37,335 bases of DNA from the NCBI GenBank assembly GCA_045531435.1, contig JAZSDZ010000100.1:1-37335 (forward strand), in the 5' to 3' direction. A model generated the notes under the pieces. The model had not been told where the DNA came from and did not search any database. It was given only the letters and a program-made list of their open reading frames with translations. Made by a program: the position numbers and the translations under genes. Within the stretch, counting starts at the first letter, position 1. Each line of letters starts with the position of its first letter. This DNA is from Fimenecus sp045531435 (lineage in GTDB: Bacteria > Bacillota > Clostridia > Oscillospirales > Acutalibacteraceae). Positions 13,823 through 21,471 of the stretch are shown piece after piece.

Positions 13823-15884
13823 AATCATTTCTATTGATATAAGTCCCGACGTACAAGACGAAACCTGTGAAAACGCAGGTGTAATGTGGGAGCATAATGC
13901 CACAACACTTGTGTTTAATATTGCACCTGCTTATGTGGGTGATTACAGATATTACATTGAATATCGTTCCCTTATCGGCACGAAGGTGAGAACTGAATAC
14001 CTTGAGCTCGACACAGAAAACAACACGATTTCATATGATATTCCCGTAACAATGACTTCACTCGGTGGAGTTGAATGTTATTTCAACATTGTGAATATTG
14101 ATGATGACGGAAACACGGTACAGGTAATAAAGCCATATAAATTTTGTCTGCAATTTGACTATTCACCTGACACGGACAACTCAATCGCAAAGGTAAACGA
14201 CTTTTCCGTCAATGCACTTTTTGAGGCTATCCGATTAGGCACATTCAAAGGTGACATAGGTGAAAAAGGCGACAAGGGTGAAAAAGGCGACAAGGGTGCA
14301 AGTGGTGACGGTGTCAATAATCTTTTTGAAATCGGCAAAAATCTCATTGATGAAAATCTGCTTGAAACAGGTGGAATTACCTCGTCGGGAACTGAAAACA
14401 ACAGCACAACAGCATTTAAAAGAACGGGGTATATTTACCTTGAAGCAGGAGATTATGTGTATTCCAACAGCGGCAGCTCTTACACTAACTTCAGAGTGAG
14501 TGTTTATGATTTGGACAAGAATTTTGAAAGCACACAAGCAGGTGCGGGTAACAATATATTTACCATTGACAGTCCTAAATATGTCCGTATTCACGACGGT
14601 AAGACCAAGACGAAACTTCAGCTTGAATCAGGCACAGAGCCTACGGAGTACGAACCATACACTATCACGATAAAGCTTCAGCATATTCCGATTGACGATT
14701 TGAATATTCCCGTTACTGAAGATGATTTTGATGTGAAAAGTGAAAACACTCTCAAAAATAAGGTTGTCACAAAACGCTTCAATGAATTTTTTGGCTCAGG
14801 TAAGAATTTATACAACAACTCAAAAAGAACAGATGGACTTGCTGTTAATACCACAACAAATCCGTTAGCAGGTCAACCTGCTAAAACTGATGTGGCAGAG
14901 GCACATGCCATAAGTGAATGGATACCTGTCGAGGCAGGTGCAACATACATTTTTACCTGCTCGAAAAGTGCAACATACCGTGTTCAGATTTCGGATGACG
15001 ACGACATTCTTGCCGTTGCTACATTCACAAAAAATAAAGGACAAGCATTTGAAATTACAGCAGGTACAAAGCTTCGTTTCTCAACCTCAAAGGAACTTAT
15101 GGCACTTACTCAGTTTGAAAAGGGTGATATATCAACTGAATATGAAGAATACAAGGAGATGTTGAGGGCAGATAACTTGCCGACGGTTGCACTTAAAAAC
15201 TGGTTTGAAGGCAAAACGATTCTTTTCAATGGTGACAGTATAACAGCAGGTACAGGCCTGACTCCCGTAACACAGGCTTATCCGTATCTTGTCTGCAAGG
15301 AGCTTAATGCCAACATTATCAACAAGGCAATTGGTGGCTCTGCTCTTGCAAGTAACCCTGACAATGAAACCCGAAATCCCCTTGTGTTGAGATTTGATAC
15401 GGAAGTATCAGACGAAATTGCAGAAACAGTTGACCTTGTATATATTGCCATCGGCTCAAATGACTGGGCATACGGATATACTGACCTTGGAAATATGAGT
15501 GACAGAGCGCCCACAACATTTTATGGTGCATTACATATTTTGTGCGAAGGACTTCTTGAAAAATATAAGGGCAAACCAATTGTTTTTGCAACGCCAATCA
15601 AAAGAAGACTGAAACAGGCTGACACAACACCTGACAACGCTTTAAGAAATGAAAAAACACTTAAAGAATATGGTGAAATCATAAAAGAGGTCTGCGATTT
15701 TTACAGTATTCCTGTTATTGATATGTATGGTGAATGTTGCCTGACACCGTTTGTTGACGGTCATATTGACAATTATTTTCAGGAAAGCTTCACCACAGCT
15801 ACTGCCATTACACATCCTAATGCAGACGGCCACAAAATTATGGCAAGACGAGTTGTGGCAGGACTCAGAAACATTGTAGGGTAG
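13812..15884 (+). CDS. Baseplate-like / collagen-repeat / SGNH hydrolase protein
   Basis: 690 aa from ATG 13812 (AAGGAG 6 nt upstream; the upstream codon at 13797 is less suited). Order: a beta-rich N-terminal domain resembling phage baseplate upper (BppU) proteins, about 1-140; a short collagen-like run (GDKGEKGDKGASGDG) near 150-165; two related beta-sandwich units, each starting GKNL and ending in an EYE/TEY motif (about 173-285 and 340-455); and a C-terminal SGNH/GDSL hydrolase with block I GDSIT (Ser476), block III GSND (Asn550) and block V HPNADGH (His668). The Asp usually three residues before the His is Ala here. It has no signal peptide. It looks like a receptor-binding/tail-spike protein with esterase activity on cell-surface glycans, encoded directly before a lysozyme and holin. 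Confidence 0.8.
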   Translation: MENKIISIDISPDVQDETCENAGVMWEHNATTLVFNIAPAYVGDYRYYIEYRSLIGTKVRTEYLELDTENNTISYDIPVTMTSLGGVECYFNIVNIDDDGNTVQVIKPYKFCLQFDYSPDTDNSIAKVNDFSVNALFEAIRLGTFKGDIGEKGDKGEKGDKGASGDGVNNLFEIGKNLIDENLLETGGITSSGTENNSTTAFKRTGYIYLEAGDYVYSNSGSSYTNFRVSVYDLDKNFESTQAGAGNNIFTIDSPKYVRIHDGKTKTKLQLESGTEPTEYEPYTITIKLQHIPIDDLNIPVTEDDFDVKSENTLKNKVVTKRFNEFFGSGKNLYNNSKRTDGLAVNTTTNPLAGQPAKTDVAEAHAISEWIPVEAGATYIFTCSKSATYRVQISDDDDILAVATFTKNKGQAFEITAGTKLRFSTSKELMALTQFEKGDISTEYEEYKEMLRADNLPTVALKNWFEGKTILFNGDSITAGTGLTPVTQAYPYLVCKELNANIINKAIGGSALASNPDNETRNPLVLRFDTEVSDEIAETVDLVYIAIGSNDWAYGYTDLGNMSDRAPTTFYGALHILCEGLLEKYKGKPIVFATPIKRRLKQADTTPDNALRNEKTLKEYGEIIKEVCDFYSIPVIDMYGECCLTPFVDGHIDNYFQESFTTATAITHPNADGHKIMARRVVAGLRNIVG

Positions 15885-15892
15885 GTGATAAA

Positions 15893-16777
15893 ATGGGAAA
15901 ATATCAAGGAATAGACGTGTCAAAATGGCAGGGCAGAATTGAATGGATTCGTGTGAAATGTGACGGAATTCAGTTTGCTATGCTTCGTTCAACATTCGGT
16001 TGGGGAAAGGACAATGTGGATGTTCTTTTTAATACCAATTATGAAAATGCAAAAGAAGTAGGCTTACCCGTTGGCGCATATCATTACTCGTACGCAAGGA
16101 CTCCCGAGGAGGCAATAAAAGAGGCTGACCATTGTCATTCTGTACTCAAGGGCAAAAAATTTGAATATCCTATAGCATACGATATGGAGGAGCCGGGCGT
16201 TGCAAATCTCGGCAAAAAGAGAATATCTGAAATCGCAAAGGCATTCTGTAAAAGAATGGAAAGCTACGGATATTATGTGTGCATTTATTCAAATAAGCAT
16301 TGGCTTGATAACTACTTTGACGATGAAATATTGAAAAATTACGACATCTGGCTTGCACAATGGACAGAAAAGCCCACCTATGACGGTGTTTACGGCATAT
16401 GGCAGAAAAGTGCAAGGGGACAGGTTGACGGAATTAACGGATATGTGGATTTGGATGAAGCCTACAAGCATTATCCGTCAATTATGAAGTATAACGGACT
16501 TAACGGATTTGAGAAAAAGTCTGTGAAGCCATCAAAGAAAAAACCACTGTCACAACAGACCCGTGTGGCGGGGGATAAGGTGACGCTTAAAGGCACAAAA
16601 CTTTATTCAACATCGGATGCTCAAAGACACATAAATGTTATAAGTGGTGATTACTACATTTATGATGACAAGACCCTTAACGGCAGAGTGAGAATAACCA
16701 ACTCAAAAGCCAATGTGGGCAAAACACCCATAGGTAAAAAGGTGACAGGCTATATTGAAAAAGGGGATTGGTTATAG
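15893..16777 (+). CDS. GH25 lysozyme (endolysin)
   Basis: 294 aa, no signal peptide, as in phage endolysins that rely on a holin. The catalytic GH25 domain spans about 1-200: GIDVSKWQG at 6-14, YHYSYA at 63-68 and YDMEEPG with Asp97 and Glu99 as acid residues. It cleaves the muramyl beta-1,4 bond of peptidoglycan. Residues ~225-294 form a small beta-rich wall-binding module of SH3 type (KGTKLYSTSDAQ, VISGDYYIYDD). It lies 8 bp after the SGNH gene, with AGGTG before the ATG. Followed by XhlA-like and holin genes, this is a complete lysis set. Confidence 0.93.
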   Translation: MGKYQGIDVSKWQGRIEWIRVKCDGIQFAMLRSTFGWGKDNVDVLFNTNYENAKEVGLPVGAYHYSYARTPEEAIKEADHCHSVLKGKKFEYPIAYDMEEPGVANLGKKRISEIAKAFCKRMESYGYYVCIYSNKHWLDNYFDDEILKNYDIWLAQWTEKPTYDGVYGIWQKSARGQVDGINGYVDLDEAYKHYPSIMKYNGLNGFEKKSVKPSKKKPLSQQTRVAGDKVTLKGTKLYSTSDAQRHINVISGDYYIYDDKTLNGRVRITNSKANVGKTPIGKKVTGYIEKGDWL

Positions 16778-16779
16778 AA

Positions 16780-17034
16780 ATGTCAGAAACGGATGTTATG
16801 AATCACAGACTCGATGCTGTGGAAGAAGATATAAAAATCCTCTATAAGAAAATCAATGAAGTCACCCTGACACAGGTCCAGAGTGTTACAAAGCTTGACA
16901 GTATGCTTGTCACTCTCGGCGAATTGAAGGAAAGTATCGAGGCACTGAAAAAAAGACCGGGCTGGTTATGGGATAAGCTGATTGTGGCAATTATAGGTGC
17001 TGTCTGTGGCGCATTGATAAACTTTATTATGTAA
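16780..17034 (+). CDS. XhlA-like lysis accessory protein
   Basis: 84 aa from the ATG at 16780; a TTG at 16768 overlaps the GGGGA ribosome site and is unlikely. It has a coiled-coil N-terminal part (NHRLDAVEEDIKILYKKIN) and a single C-terminal membrane helix (KLIVAIIGAVCGALINFIM). This matches the layout of XhlA (hemolysin-like) proteins, which act with a holin in Bacillus phage-like PBSX lysis. Its place between lysozyme and holin supports the call, though the sequence resemblance is mostly architectural. Confidence 0.75.
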   Translation: MSETDVMNHRLDAVEEDIKILYKKINEVTLTQVQSVTKLDSMLVTLGELKESIEALKKRPGWLWDKLIVAIIGAVCGALINFIM

Positions 17035-17044
17035 AGGAGAAAAA

Positions 17045-17290
17045 ATGATAGAATTAATTACTGAAAATGCACTTGTGCTGATTCCCGTGCTTAACATAAT
17101 CGGTGCAATTATCAAGGATATTGAAAAAATCCCCGACAAATTTATCCCGTTAATCCTTTCAGGATTCGGTGTGCTTGGCGCAATTGCTATAATGGGACTT
17201 TCACTTGAAAGCGTTGTGCAGGGTATCCTTGTGACAGGCACAGCCGTTTACGGAAATCAGATAGTAAAACAGTTGAAGAAAAAGGAATGA
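17045..17290 (+). CDS. Phage-type holin
   Basis: 81 aa, AAAGGAG 6 nt before ATG. There are two or three membrane segments: ALVLIPVLNIIGAIIKDI, FIPLILSGFGVLGAIAIMGL and SVVQGILVTGTAVYGNQIV, then a basic tail KQLKKKE. This is the layout of the small holin family with a conserved TGxAVYGNQIVKQ end (Phage_holin_5_2 type). Holins form membrane lesions that let the endolysin reach the wall. It is the last gene of the cassette, and no terminator is visible after it. Confidence 0.85.
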   Translation: MIELITENALVLIPVLNIIGAIIKDIEKIPDKFIPLILSGFGVLGAIAIMGLSLESVVQGILVTGTAVYGNQIVKQLKKKE

Positions 17291-17313
17291 AAATCGGAAT
17301 TTATCTTTTTATA

Positions 17314-17342
17314 TTGCTTTTTTCATAAAACAGTTATATAAT
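17314..17342 (+). promoter_or_regulatory. Promoter of the secreted PHP protein gene
   Basis: TTGCTT (17314-17319), 17 bases, TATAAT (17337-17342), followed by GGAGG at 17358-17362. It starts 24 bp after the holin stop. Confidence 0.78.
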
Positions 17343-17369
17343 ATTTCCATTAATTACGGAGGTGTTATT

Positions 17370-18746
17370 ATGAAAAAACTTATTTCATTTATTCTTTGTA
17401 TGACACTTTGCATCAGTCCGTTATTGAGCATTACTGCTTTTGCGGCAGAGGTTACTGATGTTGATGGTGACTACACAATCGTATCCCCTTACAGTGATGT
17501 AATCTGGGAAGGTGATGGCGCTTGGGGTGCATACAAGGGTTCGCTTCATTCTCATTCAACATACAGTGATGCAAGTGTTGACCTTGCAACTATGGTTAAG
17601 GAATACTACAATCGCGATTACGACTTTTTAGCAAATTCTGACCACGGTGTAACAGGTGTTGAATGGAACAGAGAACAGCCAAAGGTTCTTCTTTACACAT
17701 ATCAGAAGCTTCTCGGTTATGAGGTTGCACACCTTACTGACGAAGAATATGTTGGCATCACAACAGGTACATATCCTGTTGCAGACGGCACAATTCGTGG
17801 AAAAGGCATGACTTGTGTTGTTGGTGCAAACGAACTTAACAATATGACTCTTACAAAGAGCCATGTCAATGCATTCTTCCTTCCTGAAGGTGTCGGTAAC
17901 GGCTACGGCGGATGGGAAAACGGCTATGAAGATGCTGTTAAATTCACACAGAAGCACGGTGGACTTTCAATTATCAATCACCCTGGTGACTGGTTGGAAA
18001 GCCGTGACGATATTTCAAGAGTAAGCAAGGAAAAGAACATCAAGTATTTTGGTGATATCCTTCTTAAATATGATTCTTGTCTTGGTATGGAAGTGTTTAA
18101 CGAAACAAACAGCGTTACACCATTCGACAGAATTCTCTGGGACAACCTTCTTATGTACACATTACCTTACGGTAAAACTGTTATCGGCTTCAGCAATACT
18201 GACGCTCACACAGTGGAAAATATCGACAGTTCATTCAACATCTATATGATGGAAGAAAACAATGTTGAAAACATCAAGGAAACAATGCAGACAGGTACAT
18301 CATTTATGGTGACAAGAAATCTTCCTTGCGGAAATGATATTATCGGACCTGCTGAAGGCTTTGATGTTAAAAATACAGATATTCCATATCCTGTTTTCAC
18401 AAAGGTAGCAGTTGACGGACATAAAATCACAGTATCTGCTGACAATGCACAGACAGTTCAGTTTATTGCAAACGGTAAAGTGATTTACAGCGGTGCAATA
18501 GGTTCATCTGATGTAACTCTTGACCTTGATACAATCGAAGGTGCAGAGGACTTCCAGTATGTACGCGCAGAGGTTTTCGGTGAAGGTGGTCTTTGCCTTA
18601 CACAGGCACTTGTAATTGACGACGAGCCAACTGAAGAATTTGAAAAGGATAAGGGACTTATTCCATTTATCAAAAAGGTGATTTTTACACTCAAGAGTTC
18701 AAGACTTTGGGTAATCATCGTTGAACTTTACAGAATAATATTCTAA
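17370..18746 (+). CDS. Secreted PHP-domain metallohydrolase (CehA/McbA-like)
   Basis: 458 aa. Signal peptide 1-26 (KKLISFILCMTLCIS, cleavage near TAFA-AE). The PHP metal-binding motifs are GSLHSHSTYSD (His60, His62, Asp67) and NSDHG (Asp91, His92), with later INHPGDW and SNTDAHT supplying the remaining ligands. Family members hydrolyse phosphoesters or other bonds with bound metals; those with a signal peptide are often annotated CehA/McbA-family. The last ~30 residues (IPFIKKVIFTLKSSRLWVII) are hydrophobic/basic and may hold the protein at the membrane. It has its own promoter. With no terminator after the holin, SOS transcripts may also run into it. Substrate unknown. Confidence 0.8.
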   Translation: MKKLISFILCMTLCISPLLSITAFAAEVTDVDGDYTIVSPYSDVIWEGDGAWGAYKGSLHSHSTYSDASVDLATMVKEYYNRDYDFLANSDHGVTGVEWNREQPKVLLYTYQKLLGYEVAHLTDEEYVGITTGTYPVADGTIRGKGMTCVVGANELNNMTLTKSHVNAFFLPEGVGNGYGGWENGYEDAVKFTQKHGGLSIINHPGDWLESRDDISRVSKEKNIKYFGDILLKYDSCLGMEVFNETNSVTPFDRILWDNLLMYTLPYGKTVIGFSNTDAHTVENIDSSFNIYMMEENNVENIKETMQTGTSFMVTRNLPCGNDIIGPAEGFDVKNTDIPYPVFTKVAVDGHKITVSADNAQTVQFIANGKVIYSGAIGSSDVTLDLDTIEGAEDFQYVRAEVFGEGGLCLTQALVIDDEPTEEFEKDKGLIPFIKKVIFTLKSSRLWVIIVELYRIIF

Positions 18747-18763
18747 TTTAATTGAAAAGGTAG

Positions 18764-18783
18764 GGCGGGGTCTTGACCCCGCC
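18764..18783. repeat. 20-bp GGCGGGG palindrome, copy 2
   Basis: Identical to 316-335 over all 20 bases and placed 18 bp after the PHP gene stop. It may work as a terminator, although the T-run after it is short. Confidence 0.85.
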
Positions 18784-18817
18784 TTCGTTGATTTAATATA
18801 CAAAGTTTAAATAAATT

Positions 18818-18986
18818 GTCATTCTGAAGAATGTAACGACGACCGCGTAGTGGCAGGCTTCCACGCCTGCTTTTGTCATTCTGAGGAGTGTAACTACGAA
18901 GAATCTCATCAAATAAACAGTCACCCTGAACGAAGTGAAGGGTCTATTCGTATAGAACAGAGATTCTTCGCTACGCTCAGAATGAC
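18818..18986. repeat. MITE-like element, copy 2 (compound, 169 bp)
   Basis: Starts GTCATTCTGAA at 18818 and ends CTCAGAATGAC at 18986. A second internal GTCATTCTGAG at 18876 suggests two elements joined or nested. It holds inner hairpins (GGCAGGC...GCCTGCC type and a TTCG-rich arm pair). An open frame across it (18850-19137) is repeat sequence, not a gene. The gap 18747-19070 contains this element, palindrome copy 2 and a terminator, and nothing else I can support. Confidence 0.7.
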
Positions 18987-19030
18987 CTTCAACTTAATTT
19001 CCAGAGATAAATATAATAATTCTGCATTAA

Positions 19031-19057
19031 AAAAGACGGCCTTTCGACCGTCTTTCT
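19031..19057 (-). terminator. Terminator of the EF-G-like gene
   Basis: Minus strand: GACGG...CCGTC stem followed by a T6 run, 14 bp beyond the stop of the EF-G-like gene. Confidence 0.82.
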
Positions 19058-19070
19058 TGTTATATATTGA

Positions 19071-21140
19071 TTATTCTTCGTCAACCTTTGCTTCAGCAAT
19101 AACCTTTTCAACAATGTTCTGTGGAGCCTGTTCATAACGAGTGAACTCGAATGAGAATGAGCCACGACCTGCAGTTACTGAACGGAGAACTGTTGTAAAG
19201 TCGCCCATTTCAGCCATTGGAACTTCAGCTGTAAGCTCCTGCATCTTTGGTTCGTCAGCAGGTCCCATACCAAGAACTCTACCACGACGCTTTGTAATGT
19301 CACCCATGATATCACCAAGGTTATCGTCAGGCATACGAGCAACGAGAGTACCAACTGGTTCAAGGATTGTTGGGTCAGCCTTTGGAATACCTGCCTTGTA
19401 AGCAAGTGAAGCTGCCATCTTGAATGCCATTTCTGATGAGTCAACAGGATGGTAAGAACCATCGTAAAGAGTTGCCTTAACGCCTACCATAGGATATCCT
19501 GCAAGAACACCCTTGAGAACGCAATCACGAAGTCCCTTTTCAACTGCGGGGAAGAAGTTCTTTGGAACTGCACCACCGAAAACTTCTTCAGCGAATACAA
19601 GTTCATCACTGTCGCATGGCTCGAAACGGATATGTACATCACCGAACTGACCGTGACCGCCTGACTGCTTCTTGTGTTTACCCTGAGCTTCAGCGGATTT
19701 TCTGATTGTTTCTCTGTAAGCAACCTTAGGAACTGAAAGGTCAACCTCTACGCCGAATTTATTCTTAAGTTTTGAAACGATAACATCAAGATGCTGTTCG
19801 CCCATACCTGAGAGAACCTGCTCTTTAGTTTCTTTGTTGATATGGAATGTGATTGATGGGTCTTCTTCCATAAGTCTGAAGAGTCCCTGTGCAACCTTTT
19901 CTTCTTCGCCCTTTTTACGAACGTTAACTGCCATTGAAAGACAAGCTTTCGGAGCATCAACACCATTGAGAATTACGATATTTTTAGGGTCACAGAGTGT
20001 GTCACCTGTCTTAACGCCAGCAAGCTTTGTAACAACGCCGATATCACCTGCGATGATTTCTTTAGCATCTTCCTGCTTGCCACCCTTAACAGTAACAATT
20101 TTACCCATCTTTTCTGTTTCGCCTGTACGAACATTATAAGCCTGAGTATCACCTGAAAGCTTACCTGAAACTACCTTGAAGAATGACATCTTACCTACGA
20201 ATGGGTCAGCAACTGTCTTGAAGCAGACTGCTGCAAGAGGTCCGTTGATGTCACAAGGAAGAACAACATCTTCACCTGCTTCGTTCTTTGCTGTTTCGCC
20301 TGCATAACCGAATGCACCGGGAACTGACCATGCAAGGTTGTAAAGGAGCTGGTCAACACCTGCACATGTAAGACCTGAAACTGCATAAACAGGGTAAATT
20401 GAACCGTCAAAGATACCTGTGCAAAGACCCTTAAGGATTTCGTCAGGAGTAAATGTTTCACCCTCGAAGAATTTTTCCATAAGCTCGTCATCAGTTGTAG
20501 CAACTGCTTCCATAAATGCAGATGTCATTTCTTCGATAACAGGGTCGTTTGGCATAGCTACTTTAGTTGCCTTGCCGTTTTCATCGTATTCATAAGCCAT
20601 ACCTGTCATAAGGTTGACATAAGATTTTGTAATGTTACCTTCCATATAAGGAATAATTGTCGGGCAAAGCTTGTTGCCGTAAACTTCCTTGAGTGCTTCA
20701 AAAGTCTTGTAGAAGCTTCTGTGGTCAGAGTCGGTTTTTGTAATTGCAAAGAACTTTGCAAGGCCTCTCTTTTCAGCAGCCTTGAATGCCTTTTCTGTAC
20801 CAACGTCAACGCCTGAACCGGCACTTGTAACGATAAGAACAGCTTCTGCAGCACGAACTGCTTCAGCACTACCGTTTTCAAAGTCAAAAAGACCCGGAGC
20901 GTCAATAATATTTAACTTTGTGTTATCCCATTCAATAGCAGCCATTGCTGATGAAACTGATGACTTTCTTCTCTTTTCTTCTGTGTCAAAGTCAAGAACT
21001 GTGTTGCCGTCACTGACTTTACCAAGTCTGTCAGTAGCACCTGCTAAATAAAGCATTGCTTCACAAAGAGTAGTTTTTCCTTTTCCGCCGTGACCAAGCA
21101 CAGCAATATTTCTGATGTTGTTTGAGGTGTAAGCCTTCAT
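19071..21140 (-). CDS. Elongation factor G-like GTPase (EF-G paralogue)
   Basis: 689 aa, full EF-G length and domain order (G domain, domain II from about 300, III-V with MAEMGDFTTVLRSVTAGRGSF near the end). The P-loop is GHGGKGKTT (16-24) where classical EF-G has AHIDAGKTT. The G3 motif is DAPGL, and the G4 region reads TKTD where classical EF-G has NKMD. These changes mark the EF-G-like branch (often named fusA2 or EF-G-like) rather than the essential EF-G, which normally sits with rpsL-rpsG-tuf. Its function is not well defined; ribosome rescue, recycling or stress roles have been proposed for relatives. It is monocistronic, with its own promoter and terminator. Confidence 0.88.
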   Translation of the reverse strand: MKAYTSNNIRNIAVLGHGGKGKTTLCEAMLYLAGATDRLGKVSDGNTVLDFDTEEKRRKSSVSSAMAAIEWDNTKLNIIDAPGLFDFENGSAEAVRAAEAVLIVTSAGSGVDVGTEKAFKAAEKRGLAKFFAITKTDSDHRSFYKTFEALKEVYGNKLCPTIIPYMEGNITKSYVNLMTGMAYEYDENGKATKVAMPNDPVIEEMTSAFMEAVATTDDELMEKFFEGETFTPDEILKGLCTGIFDGSIYPVYAVSGLTCAGVDQLLYNLAWSVPGAFGYAGETAKNEAGEDVVLPCDINGPLAAVCFKTVADPFVGKMSFFKVVSGKLSGDTQAYNVRTGETEKMGKIVTVKGGKQEDAKEIIAGDIGVVTKLAGVKTGDTLCDPKNIVILNGVDAPKACLSMAVNVRKKGEEEKVAQGLFRLMEEDPSITFHINKETKEQVLSGMGEQHLDVIVSKLKNKFGVEVDLSVPKVAYRETIRKSAEAQGKHKKQSGGHGQFGDVHIRFEPCDSDELVFAEEVFGGAVPKNFFPAVEKGLRDCVLKGVLAGYPMVGVKATLYDGSYHPVDSSEMAFKMAASLAYKAGIPKADPTILEPVGTLVARMPDDNLGDIMGDITKRRGRVLGMGPADEPKMQELTAEVPMAEMGDFTTVLRSVTAGRGSFSFEFTRYEQAPQNIVEKVIAEAKVDEE

Positions 21141-21213
21141 AAGCCTTCCCTACCTTTCCATAAGTTTGCCTTTTATGTGAAAAATACATAGAATTTTTCA
21201 ACACTTTAAAGGA

Positions 21214-21242
21214 ATTATAGCACATTTAACTAAACAATGCAA
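21214..21242 (-). promoter_or_regulatory. Promoter of the EF-G-like gene
   Basis: Minus strand: -35 TTGCAT (21237-21242), 17 bases, -10 TATAAT (21214-21219), leaving a leader of about 65 nt. Confidence 0.8.
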
Positions 21243-21308
21243 CTATGTTTTAATAAGTTTTTAAATATATTTTTTTCGACGAAAGCAGATAGATAAATTG
21301 TAGATTGT

Positions 21309-21377
21309 AGGGATGCTGACTTCCCCTACTGATGAGAAGGTGGCACGAGCAAAGCGAGTGACGGAAGGTGGCTGTCC
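21309..21377. repeat. Intergenic repeat-like element
   Basis: The stretch contains CTTCCCCTACTGATGAG, then GGTGGCACGAG-CAAA-GCGAGTGACGGAAGG, with an imperfect hairpin around the CAAA. This layout resembles small intergenic repeats common in gut Clostridia. No second full copy is in the window, so calling it a repeat rests on appearance. The gap 21141-21471 also holds the two divergent promoters and no gene I can support. Confidence 0.4.
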
Positions 21378-21409
21378 TCTATAAACTGTAATTTGTCGTC
21401 CTGTTTCTG

Positions 21410-21438
21410 TTGATTTTTCTTTTGTATGAATGTATAAT
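21410..21438 (+). promoter_or_regulatory. Promoter of the murD-Nudix-maf operon
   Basis: TTGATT (21410-21415), 17 bases, TATAAT (21433-21438); AAGGAG follows 9 nt before the murD ATG. Confidence 0.78.
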
Positions 21439-21471
21439 TAATATGTATACGACAAAAAGGAGATTGAATAT

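Noticed and set aside
13165..17290. A complete prophage
   Set aside because: Only regulator, tail-fibre-like and lysis genes are present; there is no integrase, repressor of phage type, terminase, portal, capsid or tail genes, and both flanks are housekeeping genes.
18850..19137. Open reading frame of 95 codons
   Set aside because: It runs through the MITE-like repeat and a terminator, has no ribosome site and no protein-like composition.
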